Shown here: positions 43,501 through 55,208 of the stretch, one piece after another | Layout of the letters: the number at the start of each line of letters is the position of its first letter | Position numbering within the stretch: the stretch's first letter is position 1 | Assembly (NCBI GenBank): GCA_045837725.1 | Contig: JBEWZL010000063.1 | Location: 124,001 to 188,000 of the forward strand | From: Vermamoeba vermiformis | Lineage: Eukaryota > Tubulinea > Echinamoebida | Length of the DNA: 64,000 bases | Reading direction: 5' to 3' | Translations under genes and position numbers: made by a program | The notes under the pieces: generated by a model | Told to the model about the DNA's origin: nothing | The model's database searches: none | The model's input: only the letters and a program-made list of their open reading frames with translations

Positions 43501-43891
43501 TCAATAGCAATATTTTAAGCGAAATCATATCGCTGATAAATTTTATTCGCGATCGAATCCCAATCTGATTTGGATTTGAAATTAAAAAATTAACGCCAAG
43601 CGCTGCGAATCGCGCCATAATTAACCCATGCGTTATAGATTGTAGCATAAATATTATTTTGCCTATACGTACATCAAGAATGGGGAAATCTGAGATGATC
43701 TGAGTCAACTTATCGTGGATCGTTTGCTGTGTATACTTGACTTTGCGCATATAAAACTTTCTGATATTAGAAATAGCATAATGCTTGTGAATAACTGTAG
43801 GGGTCTTTCGTTGAGTTTTGGAAAGAATGATATCCACAAACTCTTTGGCCGATGGGACGACCTGGATGGTCTTGAAATTGTAAAGAGGCAT
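40540..43891 (-). CDS. nog1: Nucleolar GTP-binding protein 1 (NOG1/GTPBP4)
   Basis: The start at 43891 gives [20 protein letters not shown] and [14 protein letters not shown], almost identical to yeast and human NOG1. GTPase motifs are G1 [13 protein letters not shown]3 [11 protein letters not shown] and G4 VVLNKTDLR. The long C-terminal region has [40 protein letters not shown], an SR-rich segment ([20 protein letters not shown]) and the basic end [18 protein letters not shown]. Role: nucleolar GTPase needed for 60S pre-ribosome assembly. About eight introns, several with GATCCGGATC-type sequence. It is divergent from the exchanger gene with about 170 bp between starts. Confidence 0.97.
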
Positions 43892-44061
43892 TGCTGATTA
43901 GGAGCTATAATATATATGGTCTTCTTCGTTCTACTGTGGGATCCGCTAAAAACGAAAGAACAAAACTAACGGCGACCAAATTTTGACAACGTTGCTCGGC
44001 CAAAAAAGTTGAAACGTCAAACTTTATTCTTTATTATTTAATATATCTTTACCACAACGAT

Positions 44062-45531
44062 ATGGTGCTTGGATTATTCACACCAAGCATTTTCACGGGG
44101 ATCGTGAGTTTTGCGTTACTTGTTATAGCCTCGTGGTGCGTTGGTGAAGGAGGTGAAATCTTAGGCAAAAAATATGATGCATCTATTATTGGTGGATTAG
44201 TTATAGCATGGCTGAATACAGGTAAGTGGCGGATTCAAACGGTCAGATCTAGAAAAAATGAAAAATTAAATTCTAATTTTAATTTTTTGCTACTATCACA
44301 AGAATAGTACTAATTTAGTATAATCCGCATAACAGCACCTGAAACAATATTTTTCATCGTTGCCTTGACAAGTAACAATCCTCGGTTTGCCGTTGGAGCA
44401 GTGTCTGGAAGCACAATTGGTATTAAATATGATCACTTATATTAATCATGTTCATATACTAATTTTATGGCGTAGTCGTATGCACTGTTGCATTGGGTGC
44501 CTGTTTATACATCGGATCAAGGGCGAGCAGAACAAAGGACTTTGAGTTACTCGCATCGGTATGATTTTATTACAATTATTAATACGGTATTTAATTTTGT
44601 GTAATTACACAGATCCGGTTGCAATGTATTATATTGGGAGTCTCTTTAATTTTTCCGATCCTTCTGGCCACGTTTGGTTTTCAAATTATCACAGGAGTAT
44701 TGGCAATTCTGTACTACGCGTGCTTTTTGTTATACTCTCTATTTAAGAAGAAAGTTACCCCTGAACGTAAGCACGAAGATCTGTCTTACTTTAGTGAAGT
44801 TTATTAATCACTTTACAGAGACGCCAACGCCTTTGCCTACAGAAAATCCTGCCAGCGGCGATGGACCTATGGTCGACCATGTTAAGGATGAGGAAGCAGG
44901 CATAGTCGCTCATGGTGATGACGAGGACAGTGATTCGGAAGGTGAAGTGTCAATCAGAAAAGGTGTTTTGTTTTTGGTCGTTGGAGGGTTCCTCATTACT
45001 GTATTCTCCGAACCTTTTATTGGGTACGTGTCGTCTGCAAACTTCAACGTCCTTTTACTAATATGAGGTCCTTAGATCCGTTGTTTTAACGGCTAAAACC
45101 CTCGAGGTTAACCCAATCTTACTGGCATTTTTCTTGGCTCCGATCGCTTCTGAAATGCCTGAAATTCTTGAGAGTATCTCACTGTCTCGAAGAGGTCGCG
45201 CCCGCAGCATCAATATCGCCTTCAGTAACCTCATTGGTGGCACGATCACCAAAACGTCATTCCTTCTTGGAGTAAGTCGCCGTGTCCAGCGAGAAAATGA
45301 ACTAACAAGTCTTAGATATTGTGCTTCTATGGCGTTTCGCGCGAATATAAATGGGAGTCTCCCAACTACCCGATAAGCATGAGTCTTATTATGCTGTGCG
45401 CATCCGCCGCTTCTGCAACTGGCGTCTTCTTCAAGCGTCTAAATGCCACGAACGGTGCGTTGCTTTGGGCACTGTTCGTCTTTACAGGATTGATGCAGTA
45501 CTACTTCAATTCCACCTTTGTAGATAACTAA
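44062..45531 (+). CDS. Cation/Ca2+ exchanger of the CaCA superfamily
   Basis: The start at 44062 opens a protein with about ten membrane helices in two halves. The first alpha repeat reads IIGGLVIAWLNTAPETIFFI, and the second reads LLAFFLAPIASEMPEILESI followed by SINIAFSNLIGGTITKTSFL. These contain the acid residues used for Ca2+ or Na+ binding in NCX/CAX exchangers. Between the halves lies an acidic cytosolic loop (VAHGDDEDSDSEGEVSIRKG), which may bind Ca2+ or regulate. Helices include GVLFLVVGGFLITVFSEPFI and GALLWALFVFTGLMQYYFN. Expected role: antiport of Ca2+ or another cation across the plasma or vacuolar membrane. About six introns. Confidence 0.85.
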
Positions 45532-45584
45532 ATGGGTCTTCGTACCGAACCTCTCGCAAAAATTGCGAAAACCGCGATCACCAA

Positions 45585-45657
45585 GCCTCCTTAGCTCAGA
45601 TGGTAGAGCGTTGGCCTTCTAAGCCAAAGGTCGCGGGTTCGACCCCCGCAGGAGGCT
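45585..45657 (+). tRNA. tRNA-Arg (anticodon TCT)
   Basis: A full cloverleaf can be drawn. The acceptor stem GCCTCCT pairs with AGGAGGC. The D arm is GCTC-AGATGGTA-GAGC, the anticodon stem TTGGC-CTTCTAA-GCCAA with anticodon TCT, and the T arm GCGGG-TTCGACC-CCCGC. The internal A box (TAGCTCAGATGG) and B box (GGTTCGACCCC) are good. There is no intron and no encoded CCA. It decodes AGA. It lies between the exchanger and cyclin L genes. Confidence 0.98.
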
Positions 45658-45662
45658 AATTC

Positions 45663-45672
45663 TTTTTTTTTT
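45663..45672 (+). terminator. RNA polymerase III terminator
   Basis: A run of ten T on the sense strand begins six bases after the tRNA gene, the usual Pol III stop signal. Confidence 0.85.
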
Positions 45673-45730
45673 GTTCCCGTCTGCAACGGTCCGTTTTTTT
45701 GTTTTGTTCCATCACAGCGCGTGCAACACC

Positions 45731-47731
45731 ATGATGCTTCACCAGTTGCAAAATGTATTAGTCCCTTCCGAATTAATAGAAAACTCTCCTTCTCGCGTAG
45801 ATGGGGTTGATGCGGAGACAGAGGTGAAGCTGCGAATATTTGGCTGCGAATTAATTCAAGAAGCTGGAATATTATTACAATTGTAAGTGAACTTGTTGGC
45901 GCGGCTCTTTCGACCAGTAAATTAATTTAATATTTAGGCCGCAAGTTGCAATGGCCACTGCGCAAGTTTTATTCCACAGATTTTATTTTAGACGATCATT
46001 TAAATCGTACGACGCAAAGGTAGAATTTTTTTGTGGCCACTGAAGAAAGTACTAATTTTTTTCTTTTCCTTTTCTTCCAGATGCTGGCCATGGCCGCTTT
46101 ATTCTGTGCTGCAAAAGTAGAAGAACATCCTAGAAGGTCGAGAGATATTATCAATGTTTTTAATCGAATCGACGAAATACGGAAAGGAATTAAAACACAT
46201 CAGCCGATCGACTTCACGCGACAGGTAAGCAATAATTGCTTCTATCGAAACGCGACATACTCACGTGCGTTTCGTAGAAATATGTAGATATGAAGAATGA
46301 ACTCATTCGGCAGGAGCGACATCTGCTCAAAGAGCTCGGATTCAATGTGTTCGTAGAGCACGCACACAAATTTATCGTGAACTATTTGGGTGTACTCGCA
46401 CTTAGCAATAACAAAGAGTTGGCACAACTAGCTTGGAATTACTTAAATGACAGGTAATACTCAAGTTCTTTGACGGCATCTGCAATACAAAATATCTTAA
46501 TCTTTGAATAACTTGCGGGTGACTTCTCGTGCGGCGTGCATATATTTAACATCGTAATCTAATACACTTTTTTAGGCCCTTATTGGGTAATTAATAACGC
46601 TAAACCAAACATTTGGCCGTCACAGGCTTATCTTAATAACAATCCTAAATTAACTCGGAACTCAACTGCACTGCTCTCCATGATCGATTCTTGCCCTATG
46701 TGCCCGCGTGCATGTGAGATATCACTTCTAGATATATAGGGCCTTATGTTAGGTAGTTGTGGTCGGTTTAACACGCGACAACGACTAGATCTGATTTTAG
46801 GTTACTCTCGACCATTGGAATACGTCTGACATGCCAACGTGTGTACATTGGGCAGAATATCGATATGGAGAGGCTTTGCAGTTGTTTCCGACATTTCCTT
46901 TCCTGTTTACACCACGGATTTGGATCCAGCGCTAACGAACATTCTTTTCTAGTTTGCGGACAATTGTGTACCTAAAATTCCCTTCAGAAGTCATAGCCAC
47001 AGCAGCGATATATATGGCCGCTAGAATGTTGCAAATTCCTTTGCCAGAGAGTCCTGCCTGGTGGGAACTTTTTGACGCGACCAAAGCTCGTAAGTTTTTT
47101 GTAACGGCTATATTTTGTGACCTGAATTGACCTTTGCCACAGAGCTAGACGAAATTGCATGGCACATTACACGGCTATATAGCTTGCCATCAATGACGCG
47201 TTACACCTCGAGCACACAGATCTTGACGGGCAATGATGAGGTAAGATCTCGATCGAGCCGCGAATAAGCTTTCCCGATGTTACTAGGATCCCCTTGTTAT
47301 CACCAACACCGAGCCACGTTGCCTTCTTTAACATTCTTATGCTCACGTGCTTGTTCGATTGTCTAACCCTTTTTTCTTAGCCTCCCAGCACGGGATCGGA
47401 TGTGCCCAGCCCGCATGCAGAGAGATACAGTGACGACAGAAACGGCTCAAGCAGAGGTCGTGACTCAAGGAAGAGGACTCGTAGTCGCAGTCGTAGTCGT
47501 GATGACCACAAGCGCAGAAAGACATCTAGATCGCGCAGTCCTCGACGGGATTCACGACGCAGAAGCCGTTCTCGTGATCGATATTCTCGTGAGAAAGATC
47601 GTGGTCGCGATTCTCGTCGTAGCCGTAGTCGAGACAGAAACAGAGACAGAGATAGACGAAGAAGTAGAAGTCGTAGTGGCGACAGATACAGATCGAGCAA
47701 ACGAGATTCAAGCAGAGAGCGACGCCGATAA
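45731..47731 (+). CDS. ccnl: Cyclin L with C-terminal RS domain
   Basis: The start at 45731 gives MMLHQLQNVLVPSELIENSP. The double cyclin box reads ELIQEAGILLQLPQVAMATA, QVLFHRFYFRRSF, AALFCAAKVEEHPRRSRDII, ERHLLKELGFNVFVEHAHKF, LAWNYLNDSLRTIVYLKF and IYMAARMLQIPLP. These follow human cyclin L1/L2 closely. The C-terminus is a long RS/RD domain (RTRSRSRSRDDHKRRKTSRS to RRSRSRSGDRYRSSKRDSSR). Role: partner of CDK11-type kinases that phosphorylate splicing factors in nuclear speckles. The intron at about 46456-46951 is near 500 nt, far above the local norm. The polyadenylation signal AATAAA lies just after the stop. Confidence 0.95.
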
Positions 47732-47913
47732 ACACCTTTTGTGAATACAATAAAATTTTGACTTGTCGATATATTATCCCTATTGTCTTTCGCGACTACT
47801 TATTGAGCACAAGGGTTACTTTTGGGTTGCCTCCAATTAATTGTTTGTGTGACTAAACCAAAGTAACAGCACCAGTGACCAGCTTGTATATAATAACAGG
47901 AGATTAATACAAC

Positions 47914-49029
47914 ATGTCGGTTACTATTCGAAGAGCTACAGTAAGTTTAAACGAAATCCAGCGTTGGCCGGATCTGACGACTATAATCGTGTCATAACGA
48001 TGCTATACGTTCAAAAAAAATATTATAAATTATGTATATCATATACGGCGCATTTGTGATATTATCTAGATTTATAGTGGCTGAGTTATTTTTAATCCAG
48101 GTTGACGACCTTTTCGAGATGCAGAAGGCCAACTTGACCTGCTTGCCCGAAAATTATCAAATGAAATATTATTTATATCACTTATTGACTTGGTAAGCGA
48201 AAAACGATCACTATTCGCAAAATAATTTTTCATTATTTTTAATATTATTATTGAAGGCCACATTTGTCTCAAGTTGCTGAAGATTACAAAGGACACATTG
48301 TTGGATACGTTCTTGCAAAAATGTAAGCAACCAATAGCTATTCTTAAAAAAATTAACAACAATTCGAGTCTTCTGTACAATTGGCTCGATGCTGCGGGTC
48401 CAAGGATATTACATAGCGGGCAGTTACTAACATTACTATATTAGGGAGGAGGACTTGAAGCCCGGAGATCAACCTCACGGTCATATTACTTCACTCGCAG
48501 TTATGAGGACACACCGAAAGATGGGTTTGGCCTCATTATTGATGAATCAAGCCAGTATCCTAATTCGACCTAAATACTTTATTCTTAATATACACAGTTC
48601 ATATATTATTATCCTTAATGAAAAAATCTTAACAGTTGAGGCTATGATTGAGAATCACGGTGCTGAATATGTTAGCTTACACGTGCGACGAGGAAACAGA
48701 GCTGCGTTGGGATTGTACAAAGATGTCTTAGGATTCGAGTAAGTGTATAAAAATAGAATAGAACAGACCTATATTTAGATATGGACTAGTATACTAATTT
48801 GCGTGTAATAGGGTTTCTGATATTGAGGCTCAATATTATGCTGACGGCGAAGACGCTTATGCCATGGTAAGTCTTAAATAATGAGATAAAGGCGAACCTA
48901 ATCGACCTATATGATTGATATATGACGTATATTATCGTCGCATGGTTATGTATGTAGATCTAACGATGCTTTTAGAAAAAATTGTTCAAGAAAAGGGATG
49001 AGGCCAAGACTGAAGAAAAGAAGAACTAA
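47914..49029 (+). CDS. naa10: N-alpha-acetyltransferase 10 (NAA10/ARD1), NatA catalytic subunit
   Basis: The start at 47914 gives [20 protein letters not shown] and [20 protein letters not shown], like human NAA10 ([34 protein letters not shown]). The acetyl-CoA loop region reads [20 protein letters not shown], then [20 protein letters not shown] and [19 protein letters not shown] fold complete; the C-terminus is short and charged ([13 protein letters not shown]). It acts on the ribosome with NAA15 to acetylate N-termini after methionine removal. About six introns. Confidence 0.97.
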
Positions 49030-49398
49030 AGTATCAATATCATTATGTTAGCACGAGAATAATAAACGAGGCTAAAGGTATAAGACGTCGAATGTCTCCT
49101 AAGCGTCCAGTACGGTGCGAATCCAGATCTAGCTGCGATCTTGAAAAAAAATCGGTCGTTCCTTCAGGTTTGCGGCAAGGTCGAATTTCTATTATTTTAA
49201 GGACTACCGCTAGGAAAATATCTTCTGGTAACTTAATTTGTGGGCAATTAAGTCGGGACACGTCGCGCGAATAATTTTTTGTCGTTATTTTCTGTTTCAA
49301 TTTCAACGTTCATTTTCAAAGGAGTAGCCAACACCTCCGGCAACAAAACATAGTGTTTATATTTGTTTATATAGATATATAGTATTTGTACATAGAGA
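49030..49398. other. Intergenic interval before the Lon gene
   Basis: Short open frames on both strands here show no family resemblance. The sequence is the 3' flank of NAA10 and the probable promoter of Lon. Confidence 0.5.
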
Positions 49399-52300
49399 AT
49401 GTTGCGGGCTGGTGGTAGGTTTACAATTTTCATAATAACGCGACATCTCGTTCCAAATTAATTTATTTATTAAACGAGTGCCGCCATAAATTGCATTATA
49501 TAATATTAACTCCAATATCATTCTTGATATTTGAAAATTTTTTCATTTATTCTGAACTCAACTTTGGATGCGCTCGAATTAATGAAATTAATAAAATAGG
49601 TAAAATTGTTCCTAGAATATTAAAGTCAAATAATATTAGCCGGACGACTACTGCGGCTTTCAGCACTCAGATAGCGCAGAGAAAATTGTCCACATCCGAT
49701 CTTGTGACGAAGCAAAGAGGCAGTTCAGCAACGCGTAGCGGTAGATATAACAATATTAATAACACGAATGGCGCGAGTATATTCAGCGGAGCATCGTCGC
49801 TAACTACATCCGTCGTTTACCAAGAGAAATTCGATAGACTAGTAAGTAATCCACTTTATTTTATTATTTTGTGGACATTATTTTGCATTCAATACTTTAA
49901 TGCGATTAAAATTATCAACTAGCAACGGCATACGTTTTGGCCAGTCTACCGAAATTTTATTTTAATATTTTATTGAAATCAATATTTAATTGCAGTGCCT
50001 CTAATAATAGAGGATATGCATAGTTTTACACGTCGTTTATCCATATTCTAGTAACTTCCTTATTGTTATGGAAATTTCAATAATTTTCTAAACACAATTC
50101 CACGCGCTGAGAGAACAACACTAATATTTTTATTTTTAATATAGGACCGTAGATTTATCGCAAATTCTAAGCACAATAACAATGATGAAGTTCTTGAAGC
50201 CGAAGAAGCCGAAGAAACAATTCAAACATCGGGACAATACGCAGGCAAAAAACCAGTGACAGTGCCTAAAAAAGTTGCCGTATTGCCTCTATCAGACGTG
50301 CCTATTTATCCTAATGGTATGCAAAGGGCAAAAATCTCAATTTATAAATCATAAACTAATTTAATGTAAAATTAGGCATCAAAGTGTTGAGCTATGATGT
50401 GATGCATTTGGACGCCTTGAAAAAAATCAAGCGTGACGGAACTAAAGTAGGATTGTTCTTAATGACGGCTAGAGACAGTCCAGCGAACCCAACGCAGTTA
50501 AATCAAATTCGCAAAGTCGGAGTATTAGCAGAGATTAAGGACATAACCTTGGGCGAGAAATACGCGCAAGTGATGTTCATGTCACATTCGCGCATTAAAG
50601 CCACTTCCGTCGTGCGTCACCCTAATGACACCACGATGCACGTGAATATTGTGCCCTTCGAAGACGATCCTGTAGACTCTGCTGACGAGACTATCAAGGC
50701 TTACAGTTTCGAGTTGATTTTCACGTACAACAAGATCGTGGAAACCTTGAAACGCGAGGGCGCAGTGTAAGTTTAATCAGATATCCATCCATTATTGCAT
50801 AATGCTTATACTTGCTTGTTAGTATGTCTCGCTTGTTGTTCATTCCCGACCGAGAAACTTTGTTCAAAGAACCCGCAAACACTTCATTCATCATCCCCGA
50901 AGTTATTGCCTCTGCTATGCCTCACCCCTCGAACGCCGATAAATTAATTGAAATTTTGGAGTGCAACAATTTGAAGGAGAGATTGGAGCTGGCGCTTAGA
51001 TTCGTCAAGTTCAAATACGAGCTGATTCACACGGACCACGAAGTCTCAGAGTACGTTTGCTTCAGATACTTTTTTTATCCTGTAGTTTAACATGTTTTTC
51101 TCGTCCAGGAAAGTCAAGCACCAGTTGAGCGAGACAAACAGAAAGTTCCAGGCCAGCGAGCGAATCAAGGTCATCAAGGGCGAACTCGGTGCTAAGGGCG
51201 ATGAAAAGAGCAAAGTTATTACCAAGTTCAAAGAAAGACTTGCAAAATACACCGTGCCTGAACACGCGATGACTGTCATCAATGACGAAATGGTACGCTG
51301 ACTATCTTGGCTAAAATGACTGAAACTAATGTACGGTTTTTAGACCAAATTGAGCAACTTGGAACAATCGTCCGTCGAGTTCCACGTGACCAAGAACTAC
51401 TTGGATTGGTTGACTAACATTCCTTGGGGCGTGTACTCCCAAGAGTCGTTTGACTTGTTGAAGGCCGAAACGATCCTCGATGAAGATCACTATGGCTTGC
51501 AACACGTCAAAGAGAAGATTTTGCAGTTCATCGCAGTCGGTGCTATGAAGAACTCAGTGCAAGGCAAGATCATTTTGTTGGTCGGCCCGCCTGGTGTTGG
51601 CAAAACCAGCATTGGCAAGTCAATTGCGCGCAGCTTAGGTCGTGAGTTCTATCGCTTCTCTGTCGGTGGAATGAACGACGTGGCTGAAATCAAGGGTCAT
51701 CGTCGTACCTATGTTGGAGCTATGCCCGGCAAGATCATTCAAGCCCTCAAACGCACTCAAACATCAAATCCTGTCATTCTGATCGACGAGATTGATAAGA
51801 TGACCAAGCACTGGCGAGGAGACCCTTCATCAGCTTTGCTTGAAGTGTTGGATCCGGAACAGAACTCTGGTTTCTTGGACCACTACATGGACGTTCCTTA
51901 TGACCTGTCAAAGGTGCTCTTCATTTGCACGGCTAATCTTCAAGACACGATTCCTGGACCATTACTTGACCGTATGGAGGTCATTCGTTTGAGCGGCTAC
52001 GTGCTCGAAGAAAAGATGGAGATTTTGAACAAGTAAGTTGACATCACTCGCTTCTCGTAATAAGCCATATTAATTGCTGTAGGTACTTGATTCCTACCAC
52101 GTTGAAAGAGACTGGTTTGAAGCCCGAACAAGTCACTGTTACTCCAATGGCAGCCCAAGAATTGATCCAATCTTATTGCCGTGAAGCTGGTGTTAGAAAC
52201 CTTCAACAAAAGATTGAAAAGATCTTCCGTAAAGTCGCTTTGCAGATCGTTCAAGGCGAAACTGATCACGTGGTTATCACCAAAGAAAACTTGCAGAAGT

Positions 52301-53115
52301 ACGTCGGCAAGCCTGCCTTCAGCACAGACAGATTCTTCGAAGAGACACCTCTTGGTGTTGTCATGGGTTTGGCCTGGACTGAGATGGGTGGCGCTACTTT
52401 ATACGTCGAATCGAGTGTCGATAAGTTCGGTAGCAAGCCTGGTTTGCGAAGGACAGGCAAGATGGGTGAAGTTATGAAAGAAAGCTCCGAGATCGCGTAC
52501 ACTTACGCCAAGGCTCACTTGCTGCGACACAGTCCTGCCAACAGATTCTTTGAATCAGTAAGTAGATCTTACCATTAATACCGTACTCGAGCTAATATGA
52601 CGTGTCTAGGCCTCAATGCACATGCACATTCCTGCTGGCGCGACACCTAAAGATGGACCTTCTGCAGGCATTACAATGGTCACTTCATTGCTCTCTTTGG
52701 CTCTTAACAAACCAGTCAAGAAGGATCTCGCTATGACTGGTGAAGTCACTATCACTGGCAAAGTTCTGCCTATTGGTAAGTCATCATAAGTGCGCGGATC
52801 GCGCGATCTAGAAATCGCCCGAACACACTTAGTCGCAGTCAGTTTATGCATAGATTCTAATATGAATGTTTAGGTGGTGTTAAGGAAAAGACAATTGCTG
52901 CTAAGAGATCCGGTGTAACCACCTTGATCTTCCCTACAAGCAACAAGAAAGATTTTGAAGAGTTGCCGGACTATATTAAGAAGGACCTTGAAGTTCATTA
53001 TGTATCTCATTATGATGAGGTATTTAAGGTCGCTTTTCAACAATCTCCGCCGACGCAAGCAAGCACAGCTGCTCCACCAAAGACTCGACGATCCACGAAG
53101 CAAATCAGCATATAA
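49399..53115 (+). CDS. lonp1: Mitochondrial Lon protease
   Basis: The Lon N-terminal domain begins [20 protein letters not shown]. The AAA+ module has Walker [10 protein letters not shown] and Walker [11 protein letters not shown], and [17 protein letters not shown] sensor text ([20 protein letters not shown]). The protease domain has the catalytic Ser in [13 protein letters not shown] and Lys in [14 protein letters not shown]. The N-terminal region, rich in Ser/Thr/Arg and Asn ([20 protein letters not shown]), fits a mitochondrial targeting peptide. The start is uncertain: ATG at 49399 (MLRAGGR) spliced with donor AG|GTTTAC to the exon at about 49616 gives a good basic leader in frame. Role: ATP-dependent degradation of damaged matrix proteins and control of mtDNA. 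About ten introns. Confidence 0.95.
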
Positions 53116-53267
53116 TTAATCAAATAATCGCTATTCCACTAAACAATGTACATTTTTGGCTGAAAGAACAAGCCGCGCAAATAAAATTGTTAATAGTTTC
53201 ATAAATTTTTGGCGCTCGATCTGACCGTTTAATTTTTGAACTTCAGTCGAGCGACCACACCTCACTA

Positions 53268-54994
53268 ATGAGCTCAGAAGAACTTAAAACATTACTTGAC
53301 GGCAAGTATTGGAACAGGGCCGACTTTGAGCATCGAGATACACGAGGCTTGAGAGCCAAGCAGGAACCCTTTGAAAGTCCGACGAAGATCAGAGCTTCTC
53401 CAAAAAAGAGCGGCCGCGTGGTAAATCCTAAGACCGAGGAAGAGAAAGAGGCGTAAGTTTCATATTTTTAAATGAACAAGTAAATTAATCCAATGATTTT
53501 TTTCGAATCTGTCAATCCATACCCGGAATTCACAAAAAATTATGCAGTTACCAAATAATACCTTTCAACAAATTAATTGACACTAATTTAACGATATTTA
53601 GTATCCGAAAGAAAAGGCAAGCTGCGCGCGAAGCTTTGCAGAAAAGTCTCAATGCAAAGCATTCGCTCAAAGAACGACAGGCGCAACTTGAATCTCGCGG
53701 TTTTGAGATATTCCGTGGGATTATCCTTGGTGTGCGCAAGACCGAGATCGATCTCTGCACAAAACGTAAGTGACGAGCCACGTAACCCAGCCTTAACCAA
53801 ACAATTTTTAGATATCGACGTACAAGCCGTGCTTAATGTTGGCGACGACACAAAAAATCACTATGAAAATGAGTACGAGTGCCACCACGTGCCCATCAAG
53901 GAGGTTGATTTCATCGAGCTTGAGACGTTGCTGCAAGCTCTCAATTTTCTCAGATCTTGTTACGAGACGAACAAATCCGTGCTTGTCTTCGACAAAACAG
54001 GAACCAGGTAATATACTCCCTAGGTAAACATTGAGGGCATATCTAATTCATACTGTACAGAGCATTGGCAATTGTCCTAGGTTTCGCGATTGCGCTGTTT
54101 AAAATGACGTTCGAACAAGCGCTTGATCACGTGCACAAGATCATTGGTAATGACCTGATCACGCTCAGAGACAATTTCAAGCCGTGCATTCAGAGCTGGG
54201 AAGATGCTCTTGGTGCTGTTGACAATTTCGACGACGATGATGATGTTCAAGCTGAGGAGCAAAATGAGCCCGAAGAGGCTGAACTTGATATGGACGCTAT
54301 TGAAGAGGACGAGCCCATACCTGCCGATGAGGACATGTCTTTGTAAGTAGCCAATACATTCTCATATGTCAAGCGCTAACAAACCTTGTGCAGGTTCAGC
54401 GTGGATCCCGATCTGCTTGCAGAAAGCACATCAATCCGTAACAACAACAACAACGACAACAATACCAACGAGAGAAAGAGAAAGCGATCTAGCGAAGAGG
54501 AAGATGACAGCGAAGTTTACTCTAATCAAGCTAAGAGATTGAAAGTGGATCTGACAAAGGCTATCAAACGAGAGCTGAATCAGTCTACTGCCTCGATTCA
54601 GATCAGCTGCGAAGAGGACGCCGGTATGACCATCAACACTACGTCATTGCAAATCAGTGAAGAAGAGGAAGCGGACAGCAAGGCCAGTGTCATCGTCGAG
54701 ACTAAGCCGTTACAATTGGTTCTGAGCAGCGAGAGCAAAGAAGAGCCATTCGACAACCAGTCCATGAGCAGTAGCAGCACTGCATCGATCTTCGCCAAGT
54801 TCAAGTTCGCGGGATTGAAAAAGTACGCCAAAGCCTTTGAACAGTCCGGATACGACGATCTGGACTACCTGATCGAGCTTATGGATGACGAAGCCGAGTT
54901 CAACAAAATGCTTACGGTTTGCGGCGTCGATAAACCTGGTCACGTGGATCAGTTGAAGAAGTCCTTACTGGCATTGAAAAGTCAGAGCAAGTAA
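53268..54994 (+). CDS. Catalytically dead dual-specificity phosphatase-like protein with SAM domain
   Basis: The start at 53268 gives MSSEELKTLLDGKYWNRADF and a basic region (KIRASPKKSGRVVNPKTEEE). The DSP-like fold runs FEIFRGIILGVRKTEIDLCT, IDVQAVLNVGDDT, HHVPIKEVDFIELETLLQAL and SVLVFDKTGTRALAIVLGFA. The last is the P-loop place, where HCxxGxxRS is expected. Here it is FDKTGTRA, so catalytic Cys is Asp and His is Phe, while Gly and Arg remain. An acidic linker (DNFDDDDDVQAEEQNEPEEA) and a nuclear-localisation-like KRKR lead to a C-terminal SAM domain (FAKFKFAGLKKYAKAFEQSG, DDLDYLIELM). Likely a pseudophosphatase scaffold that binds phosphoproteins and oligomerises. About four introns. Confidence 0.78.
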
Positions 54995-55208
54995 TAAGTG
55001 AAAAGATCCAGAAGCTTTAAATTTCAAATATTCTTCTTGTATATTTTTATTGTATAAATATGGGTACTAATAATTTGTGTTCGTAGATGCTACATCTTTC
55101 TAAATTTGTCCGTACAGACTTCCTTTTTGGTACCGTAAAATTGCTGCAAAACATAGCATTTCTTAATGCTACAATTATTTTATTTACCATCGATCGCAAG
55201 TAACAACG

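Noticed and set aside
47377-47750. Open frames antisense to and out of frame with the cyclin L RS domain
   Set aside because: RS-repeat DNA is low in stop codons in several frames. Only the plus frame continues the cyclin box exons.
49043-49306. Open frames on both strands between NAA10 and Lon
   Set aside because: Neither shows a motif, and overlapping frames on both strands are what chance gives here.
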